Below are positions 14,127-23,300 of a stretch of DNA of 64,000 nt, in pieces (position 1 is the stretch's first letter; each line of letters opens with the position of its first letter). A program made the position numbers and the translations under genes. The notes under the pieces were generated by a model. That model worked only from the letters and a program-made list of their open reading frames with translations. It was not told the DNA's origin and ran no database searches. Origin of the DNA: JAOZMY01 sp964577975 (lineage in GTDB: Bacteria > Desulfobacterota > S145-22); contig CAZOBB010000199.1 in assembly GCA_964577975.1 (NCBI GenBank), positions 1-64,000 on the forward strand. Direction: 5' to 3'.

Positions 14127-17080
14127 CACTGTCTTCTCTCCATTCCGTTTTGAAATTCCCGGGCATGTCGGATGAACCAACCAAATGTCTGCTTCAGATC
14201 CTCTGCGTTCCGCTTCCAGAAAGGATCCGCCGCCTGGGTTCCCAAGGCCTCATACACCCCCTGGACCTTTTTAAGATTCTTTTTTCGCTCATACAACACA
14301 CCCAGCCGATAGAGCGCCCAGTCTCGCTGACTTCCCGGTGGAACATTTTTCACGATTTTTTGGTAGGCCGTGATTGCTTCGTCCGTTTTCCCTTCGAGAA
14401 CAAGCAGTTCCGCCAACTGTAACTGTATCTCCCATTTCAGCCACACGACTTGAGCACCCGTCTCACCCTTCTCTACTTTCGCAAGGAGCTTTCTGGCGGC
14501 AAGGAGAAATTCCCTTGCCATCTTCACGTCTTTCTTTTTCATATAACACATCGCCACCTTGTAAGAGAGAAAAGCCTTGTCCTGAGCGGGAAAATCCCCT
14601 TCCATGGCCGCTTGGTAGGCCTCTCTCGCCAGCAGCCATTTTCCCTCATTATAAGCAAAATCCCCCAACAACCTGTTTATATACGGAAGGAGCGGAGAGT
14701 GGGGAAACATCCGGCGATACCACTCCAGCAAAGCAAGTGACTCTTTCTTCTTCCCCGCCATGTTCAACCCTTTTACATGGAGCACAAAGAGGGCTTCCAC
14801 CTTTTCTTTCTCTCTCTCTGTACGCACCAACGACAAAATCTCCTTCAGCTCGTTCGATATAAGGGCTGCGGCTTTCAAATTGTCCATCTTCGGAAGAAAC
14901 GCCTGAAGAGAATCAACAACCTTTTCCCTCTCTTTCGCCAACGGATACGCCTCCAGGAATTTTGTTGTAAGCATTAAAGCGCGGGGATAATCCTTTTTCA
15001 GAATCGTCAACATCAACACATTAAAATCATAGGTCCTCTTCAAATCACCCCTGAGCTTCTTCGTTTCAAGGGTCTTAAGTATCTTTTCTGCCTCCTTCAG
15101 TCGCCCTTTTTTCAAATAGCATCCTGAAACCTCTAAAAGTAACGGCAGATTCACCGGTAAAGCCGCTTTTTTGTAGAGTCGATAAGTTTCCACACACCGT
15201 GTAAAACGCTTCCTCTTTACATCTTCCATAACCATTGCCAACAAGGTCTTATTCAACAACTTCCGTCCCTCTTCAGCTTCGGGGGCATTTGGATAGGTTT
15301 GAACAAGCTTCATGAAGACTGCCGCCGCCTTATCGGGATCCTTTTTAAGGAGGAGTTTCCCTTTTTGGAGAAGGGCTTTCTTAAGAATAAAGGGGTCGTT
15401 TTGTTCCTTCAAAATTTTATTATACGCCTGGAGAGGAAAATAATAGGGATCCGGCCCATAATAAAATCCCCTGTATTTGATTCCCGGATGGCGCTGTGAA
15501 AGGTCCGCCATCCGCATCGTTGCCGTAACGGCTTGCTTGCTCTTTGGATACTGCGAAATAATCTTTGAATAAATCTTCAGTGCTTCCCTGCACCGATTCA
15601 TCCTCTCGTACAAGGATCCAATCTTTAACATCAAAATTGCTTTCTGCGCTTCTGAAGACGAAATGTTCAAGGCGGTAAACATGAGATCAAGGGCCTGATC
15701 ATATCGTCCATCTTTCGCAAAAATCGCCGCCATGTTCTCAAGGGTTTTAAAATTTGTAGCCATCGATTGAGGCCACTGCGTCAACGCCTTTTGATAAATT
15801 TCGATCGCCCTTTGCACGTCCCCCTGATAATACAAGGCGTCCCCAAGAGAATATGTCACATCCTGAAGAAATCTCCCCCGCGGATATTTCTCCAGATATT
15901 CCCTAAAAACCGATTCCGCCGATGAAAAAGATTGCTTTAACAACTGCAATTGACCAATCAAGAAGAGAGCCTCTTCGGCGTACGTGCTCTCAGGATACTT
16001 TTCTATCACGCGCCGTCCCACCTCAATAGCCTGATTATAAAACGTCAACGTTTTATAGAGGCTCATAAGATCCATGAGGGCTCGAGGCTCCCAGGATGCC
16101 CCCGCATACTTCCCTAAAATCTCCTTATAAGCCTCAGAGGCCCTTATGGCGCCTTTAGGATTTTGTCCTCCAATCCAATAGAGGGATTTTGCCCAATAAT
16201 ATGCGCTTTCTTCCGCTTCCCTCGTCCGAGGAACCTTGTTCATGATACGCCGGAATAGTTTTGCCGCTTGCCGATAATCCCTTTGGTCATAGGCTCTTTT
16301 CGCCTTCTTCAAGAGTACGTAAATGGTCGAATCGTTTGCCGATGGCAGGATCAATTTATTTGTTTTATTTGTTGTTTCTCCCGCCTTTTTTCCTTCCGCG
16401 GCTTTTTGAGGTTTTCTCTTTTGATCTGCCGATTCCTCTTTCGAAACGGCCTTCTTGGCATACGACGCCTTCGGAGCCGCTACCTTTGTCGAGCTTGTAG
16501 CGCGCGATCCTTTTGTCCCCTCCAGATTTTTTCCGGTTTTGGGCTTTCCTTTCGTCACAGCCACTCTGGCAGGGCTGGCTTTTCTCCGTGAAGAAGGTCG
16601 GTGTACAGGCGATTTCTTACCTAATTTCCTGGAACTTCTCATGTTTTTCACACTCACAACCACCTGGGGAGGGGTCCGTCTCTGATATTTAACGTATTCG
16701 GGTCTTCGCACTCTCAGGTTCATCACAACCTTGATTCCCTTGGGAAAGGCATATATTACAAGGTCTTTAACAACCCCCTTTCCGACCTTTAATCTCTTTT
16801 TTTTCATTCCCTTCCGGGCACCTGGAAAAAGAAGAACAAGGGATGTCCCTTTCCAATAGGAGCCGGTCCGCCGAGGAACGGCATTTTTGAAAAGGAACCT
16901 AATCCTTACAAAACTCGCCGTTGTTCCTACTTTTATCCCCTTAAGAATCGGTACGGAACGTCCCCATACCGTAACGCCATGCAACAAGAGAAAGAGGACA
17001 CCCATCAAACAGAGGTATTTCCCGCTTTTTGGCACAAGACTCTTCATCAAACCAATGTCTACGCAAAAACCATACCACAC
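14126..17080 (-). CDS. Large exported TPR-repeat protein in the flagellar regulatory cluster
   Basis: About 984 residues. A signal-peptide-like hydrophobic segment (YLCLMGVLFLLLHGVTVWG) is followed by a beta-rich region resembling an AMIN-type domain (about 45-145), a long Lys/Ser/Ala-rich disordered linker (about 145-240), then TPR repeats to the C-terminus (for example AKLFRRIMNKVPRTREAEESA, AIEIYQKALTQWP). It should be periplasmic or envelope-bound. The start is uncertain: an ATG at 17104 lacks a ribosome-binding site, a GTG at 17080 follows AGGAGGG by nine bases, and an ATG at 17047 directly precedes the signal sequence. It is translationally coupled to flrB. A role as envelope sensor for the kinase, or in motor assembly, is plausible but unproven. 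Confidence 0.8.
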   Translation of the reverse strand: MWYGFCVDIGLMKSLVPKSGKYLCLMGVLFLLLHGVTVWGRSVPILKGIKVGTTASFVRIRFLFKNAVPRRTGSYWKGTSLVLLFPGARKGMKKKRLKVGKGVVKDLVIYAFPKGIKVVMNLRVRRPEYVKYQRRTPPQVVVSVKNMRSSRKLGKKSPVHRPSSRRKASPARVAVTKGKPKTGKNLEGTKGSRATSSTKVAAPKASYAKKAVSKEESADQKRKPQKAAEGKKAGETTNKTNKLILPSANDSTIYVLLKKAKRAYDQRDYRQAAKLFRRIMNKVPRTREAEESAYYWAKSLYWIGGQNPKGAIRASEAYKEILGKYAGASWEPRALMDLMSLYKTLTFYNQAIEVGRRVIEKYPESTYAEEALFLIGQLQLLKQSFSSAESVFREYLEKYPRGRFLQDVTYSLGDALYYQGDVQRAIEIYQKALTQWPQSMATNFKTLENMAAIFAKDGRYDQALDLMFTALNISSSEAQKAILMLKIGSLYERMNRCREALKIYSKIISQYPKSKQAVTATMRMADLSQRHPGIKYRGFYYGPDPYYFPLQAYNKILKEQNDPFILKKALLQKGKLLLKKDPDKAAAVFMKLVQTYPNAPEAEEGRKLLNKTLLAMVMEDVKRKRFTRCVETYRLYKKAALPVNLPLLLEVSGCYLKKGRLKEAEKILKTLETKKLRGDLKRTYDFNVLMLTILKKDYPRALMLTTKFLEAYPLAKEREKVVDSLQAFLPKMDNLKAAALISNELKEILSLVRTEREKEKVEALFVLHVKGLNMAGKKKESLALLEWYRRMFPHSPLLPYINRLLGDFAYNEGKWLLAREAYQAAMEGDFPAQDKAFLSYKVAMCYMKKKDVKMAREFLLAARKLLAKVEKGETGAQVVWLKWEIQLQLAELLVLEGKTDEAITAYQKIVKNVPPGSQRDWALYRLGVLYERKKNLKKVQGVYEALGTQAADPFWKRNAEDLKQTFGWFIRHAREFQNGMERRQ

Positions 17081-17183
17081 ACCTTCGGGCCCTCCTGGAC
17101 CCATGTTCGCGAAACTTTATCTATTTACAAAACCTTATCGTGGGAATACCCGCAGGAGCGCCTTTTTCTTTTCTTAAAAACTC

Positions 17184-17204
17184 AAAAAACGTCAATTTTT
17201 TGAC
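17184..17204 (-). terminator. Weak hairpin and T-tract after the FlrA-like gene
   Basis: On the - strand GTCAA-AAAA-TTGAC is followed by GTTTTTTG. The stem is only five base pairs and includes the stop codon of the regulator gene. It may act as a partial terminator or attenuator before the TPR-flrB-flrC genes. Confidence 0.35.
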
Positions 17205-18637
17205 AGTAAGGAGGATGGATGATCGCCTTTTCCGGTAGATTCGAGTGCTATTTTTTTCTTTTTCATCTTCTCAACCAATGTCGTACGATTCATCCCCAAC
17301 ATCTTGGCTGCTCGGTTTTTTACACCTCCCGCCTTTTTAAGGGCATGAAGGATCAATTCCTTTTCGTACTCGCTCACGGCTGTGCTGAACTGAATCCCAC
17401 TTTCCAAGACCTTTTCAGGAGAAAAATCTGTTTTTACCGAAAACTCAAACATTTTATCCGGGAGATCGTTCACTGTAATGACGCCCTCCCCTTTCAAGAC
17501 TACCAATCGCTCCACAAGATTCTCTAGCTCCCGAATGTTTCCTGGCCATGGATATTTCATGAAATATTCCATGGCCTCATCCTCGATCCCTTCGATATGG
17601 GACTCGTTCTTCTCATTAAAACGGGCAAGAAAATACCTCGTCAACAAGGGTATATCTTCTTTTCTCTCCCTCAATGGAGGAAGTTCGATAGGTATAACAT
17701 TAAGTCGATAATACAAATCTTCTCGGAATCGATTTTCCTGGACGGCCTTTTCCAAGTTACGATGGGTAGCTGCAATAACCCGAATATCTACTGATATAGA
17801 CCTTACTCCACCAACTCGTTCGATTTCATGTTCTTGTAATACGCGCAATATCTTTACTTGGAGGGCCGGACTCATATCCCCGATTTCATCAAGAAAAATC
17901 GTTCCCCCATTAGCCAGTTCAAACCTTCCAATCCTCGTATGGGTGGCCCCTGTAAAAGCCCCTTTCTCGTGTCCAAAAAGCTCACTCTCCAAAAGGTCTT
18001 CCGGAATGGCCCCGCAATTCACCGGCACCAAAGGGTGATTCCTACGGCTACTCAACTCGTGTATCGCACGGGCCGTCAACTCCTTTCCCGTTCCGCTTTC
18101 CCCAAAAATCAAGACCGTGCTGTTTGTCCGTGCAACCCTTCTTATCAATTCAAATACCTTTTGCATCGCAGCGCTTTTACCAAGCAGATTGCTCAACCGA
18201 TCCTCTTCTACCCCCTTTTCTTTCTCTAAGTTCAACCGGGCTTGCGATACTGCTTGTCTAAGGACCTTCCGAAGAGATTCCACCTTCAAAGGCTTTCTCA
18301 AATAGTCAAAGGCCCCCAATTTCATTGCCTTCACTGCACTTTCTACATCAGCATAACCTGTAAACAGGATAACTACGGGGGCATGAGGAAGTCGTTTCGC
18401 CGCCTCCAGAACCTCAATCCCATCTGCTTTGGGCATTCGAAGATCCGTCAATACGATATGAAAAGGGATCTTCTGTAACCGAGCAATACCGCTAATTCCA
18501 TCCTCTACCGTCTCTACCTCGAGCCCTTCTGAAGACACGAATTCCCTCAAGAATTCCCGATACCTGGAGTCATCTTCCAAAATCAAAACTTTTATGGGAA
18601 CAGAAGGTATTTTTTTGGATTGATCCACTATCTTCAC
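17192..18637 (-). CDS. Sigma-54-dependent activator with receiver domain, FlrA/FleQ-like
   Basis: 481 residues. The receiver domain (15-130) has acidic residues D22/D23 and phospho-acceptor D65, so unlike classical FlrA/FleQ it looks phosphorylatable. The AAA+ domain has Walker A GESGTGKE, GAFTGA and IFLDEIGDM. The C-terminal helix-turn-helix (KNRAAKMLGMNRTTLVEKMKKK) closely resembles FleQ/FlrA, the master activators of polar flagella. It is first in a - strand block followed by TPR-flrB-flrC and the flgB operon, which fits a regulatory cascade. The GTG start at 18637 has a poor ribosome-binding site; a GTG three codons on is an alternative. A candidate sigma-70 promoter with an inverted repeat lies upstream. 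Confidence 0.85.
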   Translation of the reverse strand: MKIVDQSKKIPSVPIKVLILEDDSRYREFLREFVSSEGLEVETVEDGISGIARLQKIPFHIVLTDLRMPKADGIEVLEAAKRLPHAPVVILFTGYADVESAVKAMKLGAFDYLRKPLKVESLRKVLRQAVSQARLNLEKEKGVEEDRLSNLLGKSAAMQKVFELIRRVARTNSTVLIFGESGTGKELTARAIHELSSRRNHPLVPVNCGAIPEDLLESELFGHEKGAFTGATHTRIGRFELANGGTIFLDEIGDMSPALQVKILRVLQEHEIERVGGVRSISVDIRVIAATHRNLEKAVQENRFREDLYYRLNVIPIELPPLRERKEDIPLLTRYFLARFNEKNESHIEGIEDEAMEYFMKYPWPGNIRELENLVERLVVLKGEGVITVNDLPDKMFEFSVKTDFSPEKVLESGIQFSTAVSEYEKELILHALKKAGGVKNRAAKMLGMNRTTLVEKMKKKKIALESTGKGDHPSSLLSKN

Positions 18638-18669
18638 CAGTTGGCAGTATTCACGACATATTACTTTAT

Positions 18670-18713
18670 ATTATCATTACAACCTATGATAATGAAAAGA
18701 TAATATTTGTCAA
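18670..18713 (-). promoter_or_regulatory. Sigma-70 promoter with overlapping inverted repeat, for the FlrA-like gene
   Basis: On the - strand TTGACA (18713-18708) is separated by 16 bases from TATCAT (18691-18686). A perfect inverted repeat ATTATCAT-N8-ATGATAAT (18693-18670) covers the -10 box and the expected start point near 18679, as a repressor or autoregulatory operator would. The leader is about 40 bases. Confidence 0.55.
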
Positions 18714-18736
18714 TAGCAAACCACATTCCATCCTAA

Positions 18737-19393
18737 TCAACGAGATCTTTGCACCCCCACCCTTTTACAATGGGGCTGTATAGCGCACTGGCTACAATGA
18801 GGAGAAAGGGGGGTACATATATTCTGACCGAATGTCACAAGCAAATCGTTATACTCAATCCAATACTCTCGAGGAAGGATTTGCCGAAGCGCCATCTCTG
18901 TTTTTTCAGGGGTTTTGGTTTCAACCAATCCCAAACGATTAGACACTCGATGTACGTGCGTATCCACACAAATTCCCAACTTACCAAATCCTTGGGTTAT
19001 AACAAGGTTAGCAGTTTTTCTCCCCACCCCTTTCAACTCCAACAATTCCTCTAAAGTATCCGGTACGTTGCCACCATATTTCTCGACAAGAGTATCACAT
19101 AACTCAAGGATTCTTCTCGCCTTCGTATGATAGAATCCCGCCGGATAGATGGCCTTCTCAATCTCCTCCACCGAAAGAGTCCGCATTTTTTTCGGTGTCG
19201 ATGCAAGAGAGAGTAATCTTTGCGTCGCCTGACGCGTTACGACATCTTTCGTTCTGAGGCTAATAAGGGTCGCAATCAAAACCGCAAAGGGGGAACGCCG
19301 TTCTTTTGCCACTTCCGTAACAATTGGTTCTTGAAACTTCCTGTTTTCTACTCGAAGTGTTTCGATTATTTGGCGGATTTCCTCATTCGTCAT
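18737..19393 (-). CDS. nth: Endonuclease III (base-excision DNA glycosylase/AP lyase)
   Basis: About 218 residues. The helix-hairpin-helix LKGVGRKTANLV contains the catalytic lysine, and the aspartate of VDTHVHRVSNRLG follows. The 4Fe-4S cluster motif C-x6-C-x2-C-x5-C is complete at the C-terminus (CTPLSPHCSQCAIQPHC). It removes oxidised pyrimidines from DNA. The segment LISLRTKD replaces the LLSAQATD of E. coli Nth, as seen in archaeal-type and other bacterial Nth proteins. The start is the ATG that overlaps the stop of the preceding small gene (TGATG), with GGAGA upstream, rather than the TTG two codons earlier. Last gene of a long - strand run. Confidence 0.93.
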   Translation of the reverse strand: MTNEEIRQIIETLRVENRKFQEPIVTEVAKERRSPFAVLIATLISLRTKDVVTRQATQRLLSLASTPKKMRTLSVEEIEKAIYPAGFYHTKARRILELCDTLVEKYGGNVPDTLEELLELKGVGRKTANLVITQGFGKLGICVDTHVHRVSNRLGLVETKTPEKTEMALRQILPREYWIEYNDLLVTFGQNICTPLSPHCSQCAIQPHCKRVGVQRSR

Positions 19394-19656
19394 CAACAAT
19401 CTCCAATCTCTTCAGCCTGACCTTCCACGGCAAGATGCATGGCAACTTCCAAGACACGTTGATCTTTCCCGAGTACTTCATAAATCTTTCTGAGAGACCA
19501 ACCTTGCCGCTTCATCTCTCTCACCCGTGAAACCAACGAAGGGGGATATTGCAAGAGGAGAGAGGCAACGTCATCCTTTAATGCCTTGGAGGCCCTTCTT
19601 CTTGCCGATTCTGTCGGAAAAAATTTACGAATGGCCTCTTGTTTGCTTCTCTTCAT
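19393..19656 (-). CDS. Small protein of unknown function between gph and nth
   Basis: About 87 residues, basic N-terminus (KRSKQEAIRKFFP) and a possible helix-turn-helix in the second half (VREMKRQGWSLRKIYEVLGKDQRVLEVAMHL). No cysteines, signal or membrane segment. I do not recognise a family. Two ATGs are possible, at 19665 and 19656; the second has GGGAGA at good spacing. It overlaps the end of gph and its stop overlaps the nth start, so it is translationally coupled on both sides, which supports it being a real gene. Confidence 0.65.
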   Translation of the reverse strand: MKRSKQEAIRKFFPTESARRRASKALKDDVASLLLQYPPSLVSRVREMKRQGWSLRKIYEVLGKDQRVLEVAMHLAVEGQAEEIGDC

Positions 19657-20314
19657 CCCATTCATTCTCCCTCAAAATAGCCGGAAGTTCCCGTATGTCA
19701 TGGATGATAAAATCGGGACGATATTTTTTTAACGAATTTTCCTTTTCCTCTGAATTCGCTACTACACAACTAAAACACCCCGCGTTTCGAGCCACAAGAA
19801 TATCGTTCCTCCCGTCTCCTACCATTAAAGTCTTCCGGATCGATCCTCCCAAACCCTCAACGATGCCTCGTAAAAAGGAAGGGTCTGGTTTGGGAACCTT
19901 TCCATCGGCCTCACCCACGACGACTTCGAAAAATGACGCGACCCCGAGCCCCTCAAGAATCTTTCTCGCAAAGGCCTCCGTTTTATTCGTCAATACGGCA
20001 AGGAGATACTTTCCTTTCAAATCTTCTAGTGTCTCCGGCACGCCCGGTAGAAGGACCGTCGTATCGAGGAGATGTTCAGCATAATAGGCCGTGAAAATTT
20101 TTCTTGCCTCGGACAATTTCTCAAGGTGGCGTTCCGTCAAACACCGACGTAACAGGGTTTCGATACCGTCTCCCACATAAGAAACGATTGTTTCTTCGGG
20201 AAGGGGAACAAGACCCAATCCCCTCAAGGCCGCATTGGCTGCTGAAGAAAGGTCCGATCGGCTGTCGATGAGGGTTCCATCCAGGTCGAATACAACACTA
20301 ACCGAATGATTCAC
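19625..20314 (-). CDS. gph: HAD-family phosphoglycolate phosphatase
   Basis: About 229 residues. The four HAD motifs are present: VVFDLDGTLIDSR with the nucleophile and acid aspartates, VLTNKTEAFA with the Thr, the lysine in GKVPKPDPS, and VGDGRNDILVARNAG. The cap domain follows motif 1, as in Gph, which removes phosphoglycolate arising from DNA repair. The start is the GTG overlapping the smc stop (GTGA), with AGAGGAAG upstream. An in-frame upstream extension lies inside smc and was rejected. Other HAD sugar phosphatases are hard to exclude. Confidence 0.85.
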   Translation of the reverse strand: MNHSVSVVFDLDGTLIDSRSDLSSAANAALRGLGLVPLPEETIVSYVGDGIETLLRRCLTERHLEKLSEARKIFTAYYAEHLLDTTVLLPGVPETLEDLKGKYLLAVLTNKTEAFARKILEGLGVASFFEVVVGEADGKVPKPDPSFLRGIVEGLGGSIRKTLMVGDGRNDILVARNAGCFSCVVANSEEKENSLKKYRPDFIIHDIRELPAILRENEWDEEKQTRGHS

Positions 20315-23300
20315 GCTCCCACTTCCTCTAAAGAAACACTCACAATCTTCGACACACCCGGTTGTTCCATGGTAACTCCGAGAAGTGATTTTGCACATGC
20401 CATGGTATGTTTATTGTGAGTAATAAGTATGAATTGTGAGATTTCGGAAAGCTCCATAATCAACTGATTAAAGCGGGCTATGTTGTTATCATCAAGTGGT
20501 GCATCCACCTCATCCAAAACACAAAAGGGGCTGGGACGTGCCAGAAATAGGGCAAAAAGGAAGGCGATGGCAACAAGGGCCTTCTCGCCACCAGACAGTA
20601 ATCGGATGACCTGCAAGCGCTTGCCGGGCGGCTGGGCAAAGATCTCCACCCCTGTCTCCCGGTAGTTGTGAGGGTCTGTCAAACGTAACTCCGCTTTCCC
20701 TCCACCAAACAACTTGACGAAAAGATTGGCAAAATTCCCTTGGATTCTTTCGAACGTTTCCTTAAAACGCACCGCCGTGGTGCGGTTAATCCGTTGGATG
20801 GTTTCTGTCAAGGTTTGGATCGCATCCAACAAATCATCCCGCTGCTGTTCCAAAAAGGTTATACGCTCTTTCAACTCTTCAAATTCCTTGACGGCCACAA
20901 AATTGATTTCCCCGATCTGCCGTAATTTCTCCTCGAGTCTTGCGATTTCTTTTTCCTCAGGAGGGTGTTCTTTCTCAATATCGGCGGCTACCTTTTCCCT
21001 CAAATCCACCTGATATCGATCTTTTATCTCTTTCCACAAAGTATTCGATTCCAACCCAACCCGGGAAAGCTCCAGCTGTTTCGCAGAAAGCTCGTCTTTG
21101 AGCTCCTTTAACTCTTTGAATATTTTTGACTTTTCCATCTCCAAAGCAACAACTGCTTCCTTCTCCCGGCGTAAAAGAAGTTCCTTCTTCTCCATATCCT
21201 GCTTCATTACCTCAAGAGCTGCCTCTGATTCTTCCAACTCCCCTTGCAAGGTGTTCAGCTCACCCGAAAGTTTTTCCAAATCCCTACCCAGTGCCAAGAT
21301 CTGATGTCGTTTCTCTTCTATTTCGCGATCGAGCCTCTTCCTTTGATTCTCCACGGCAGTCTCATTTGCCACTAAACTCTGGAGTTTTTCTTTCAACTTT
21401 GCTTCTTCCACCTTGAGTTGGTGAATCTCCTGGGATTTCTCCTCCACGACTGCTTTCAAATTACGAATCCTCGCTTCATAATCTTCCGTCTTTTCACACA
21501 AATCCTCTTGGCGTTTCCGATACTCCAATAAAGCGTGTTCTTCCTCCTCCCTTTGACGCATAGAAGTCTCAATAGCACCACATAGCTCCTCTATTTCGGA
21601 GCTCAAAAGGCCAACTTGTTTTTCTACCCATTCCCGGTGTGTTTCAAGCCTTTCCACCTCATGCTGACAAGAGCGAAAAGCGATCTCTTTTTCCTGAATA
21701 TCATCACGGATCGCTTTAAATTCTTCACTCAAAGACGCCACCCTTTCCCTAACACGGTTTGCGGTGGAAACAAGGGACCTTTTTTCCCTCTCCAGCTCCC
21801 TGATTTTTTTCTTCAACCAATTTATTTTACGGTTCCGAGCGATCCTTCCCTCGGCTTTTCTCCCCTCGCTCCCCCCAACTATCACTCCATTGGGATAGAA
21901 AACATCTCCTTCCAATGTCACTAAGATACCAGAGAATCCATTTCGTTTCTGGATATTGAAGGCAACCTGAGGCGTCTTCACCACCCAAACATCTTTGAGA
22001 AGACAAGACAAAATCTTTTTTTCCTCTTCGTCCGCCTTTACGTATTTTATAAGTGGCTCCAATTCCTCTTCCGCCGACGAAGGGGTATCCCCACATTCCA
22101 TCAAATTATCCGTAGGTATCAACCCACTTCGACCTGCTTTTTTCTCTTTTAAAAAAGAAAGGGCCTGGAGTACCGTCTCATGGGTGTCTACCACCACAAA
22201 TTCAAGCTCGTCCCTCAATACCGCCTCAAGGGCCTTGTCATACTGGGGATCAATCTCAATGGTATCCGCTACCAACTTACAAACGGAAGAATTCTTCTTT
22301 TGCCCCCCGAAATATTGTGCCATCAACGCCTTGGCTCCCGCAGAGGAAATATCTTCCAAGCGTTGCTGAATCGCCAAAAGGGAGGACAAACTCGAGCGGT
22401 TTTCCGTCAATTCTCTTTCCAACGACGAAAGCTGTTCTTCCAATTCACGTTTTTGCTCTTCTGCCTCCCCCAACCTTGCCTGGAGTTCTTCGCTTTTCTT
22501 TTTCAACTCTATCAGCGATTTTTTCAATGAATCACGAAGACGGCGCTGCTCCAGTTCCGCATCTGTCAAAGCCGCAATCTGATCTCTTACGGTCTTAAGT
22601 TCGCTCTCTCGTGCTTTTATTCCCCGCTTCGTTTCTTCTATCCTTTCGTTAAGCTGGATGATCTTGTTTTTCACCTCCACCTCAGCCGTCATGGTTTCAA
22701 ATACTATCCGGCGATGGTTTTCAAAATCAGTTTCTAACCTTTCAAGCCGCCCCTTTTCAGACAAGAAGATTGCCGCTCTCTTCTCCAGCTCCTGTTGCCG
22801 TCTTGCCAGATCATTTCGGACCTTTGCTATTTCTTCCTCCAATTTCCCCTTTTCTCGCACCAATGCTTCTCTACGTTGGACGATCTCTTTTAAGGTATTC
22901 TTGACTCCTCTTAGCGTTTCTTCCAAACGCCCTCTTCGCTCCCTCAGGGAAAAAAGTACATTCCTTCCCTTGTCTACGACATCCCGTTGTTTAGCAAAAC
23001 GCTCACTTAGGTCTCGAAGCTCTTCCTCGCGCTCAAGGAGTTTCGTTTGGGCTTCCCCTACGTTCGCCTCTGCCTTTTCCCACGCAGTTTCTTTTCCCTT
23101 TACTAACTGGACAAGCCTTTCCTTCTCTTTTTCGAGTTTTTCGACCTTCTCTTGAACGTTTCTCCATTGGAAAAGGGCCCGTCGCACAACTAAAGCGTCC
23201 AATTCCCCTTTGAGCCGCTGATACCGCCTCGCCTTGGCCGCCTGACGCTTCAACCGGTTGGCCTGCCGATTTACCTCATACAGGATATCCTCCACGCGCG

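Noticed and set aside
18638..18736. AT-rich gap with inverted repeat considered as an attachment site or origin
   Set aside because: No integrase, tRNA, DnaA boxes or direct-repeat pair is nearby; a promoter with operator explains it better.
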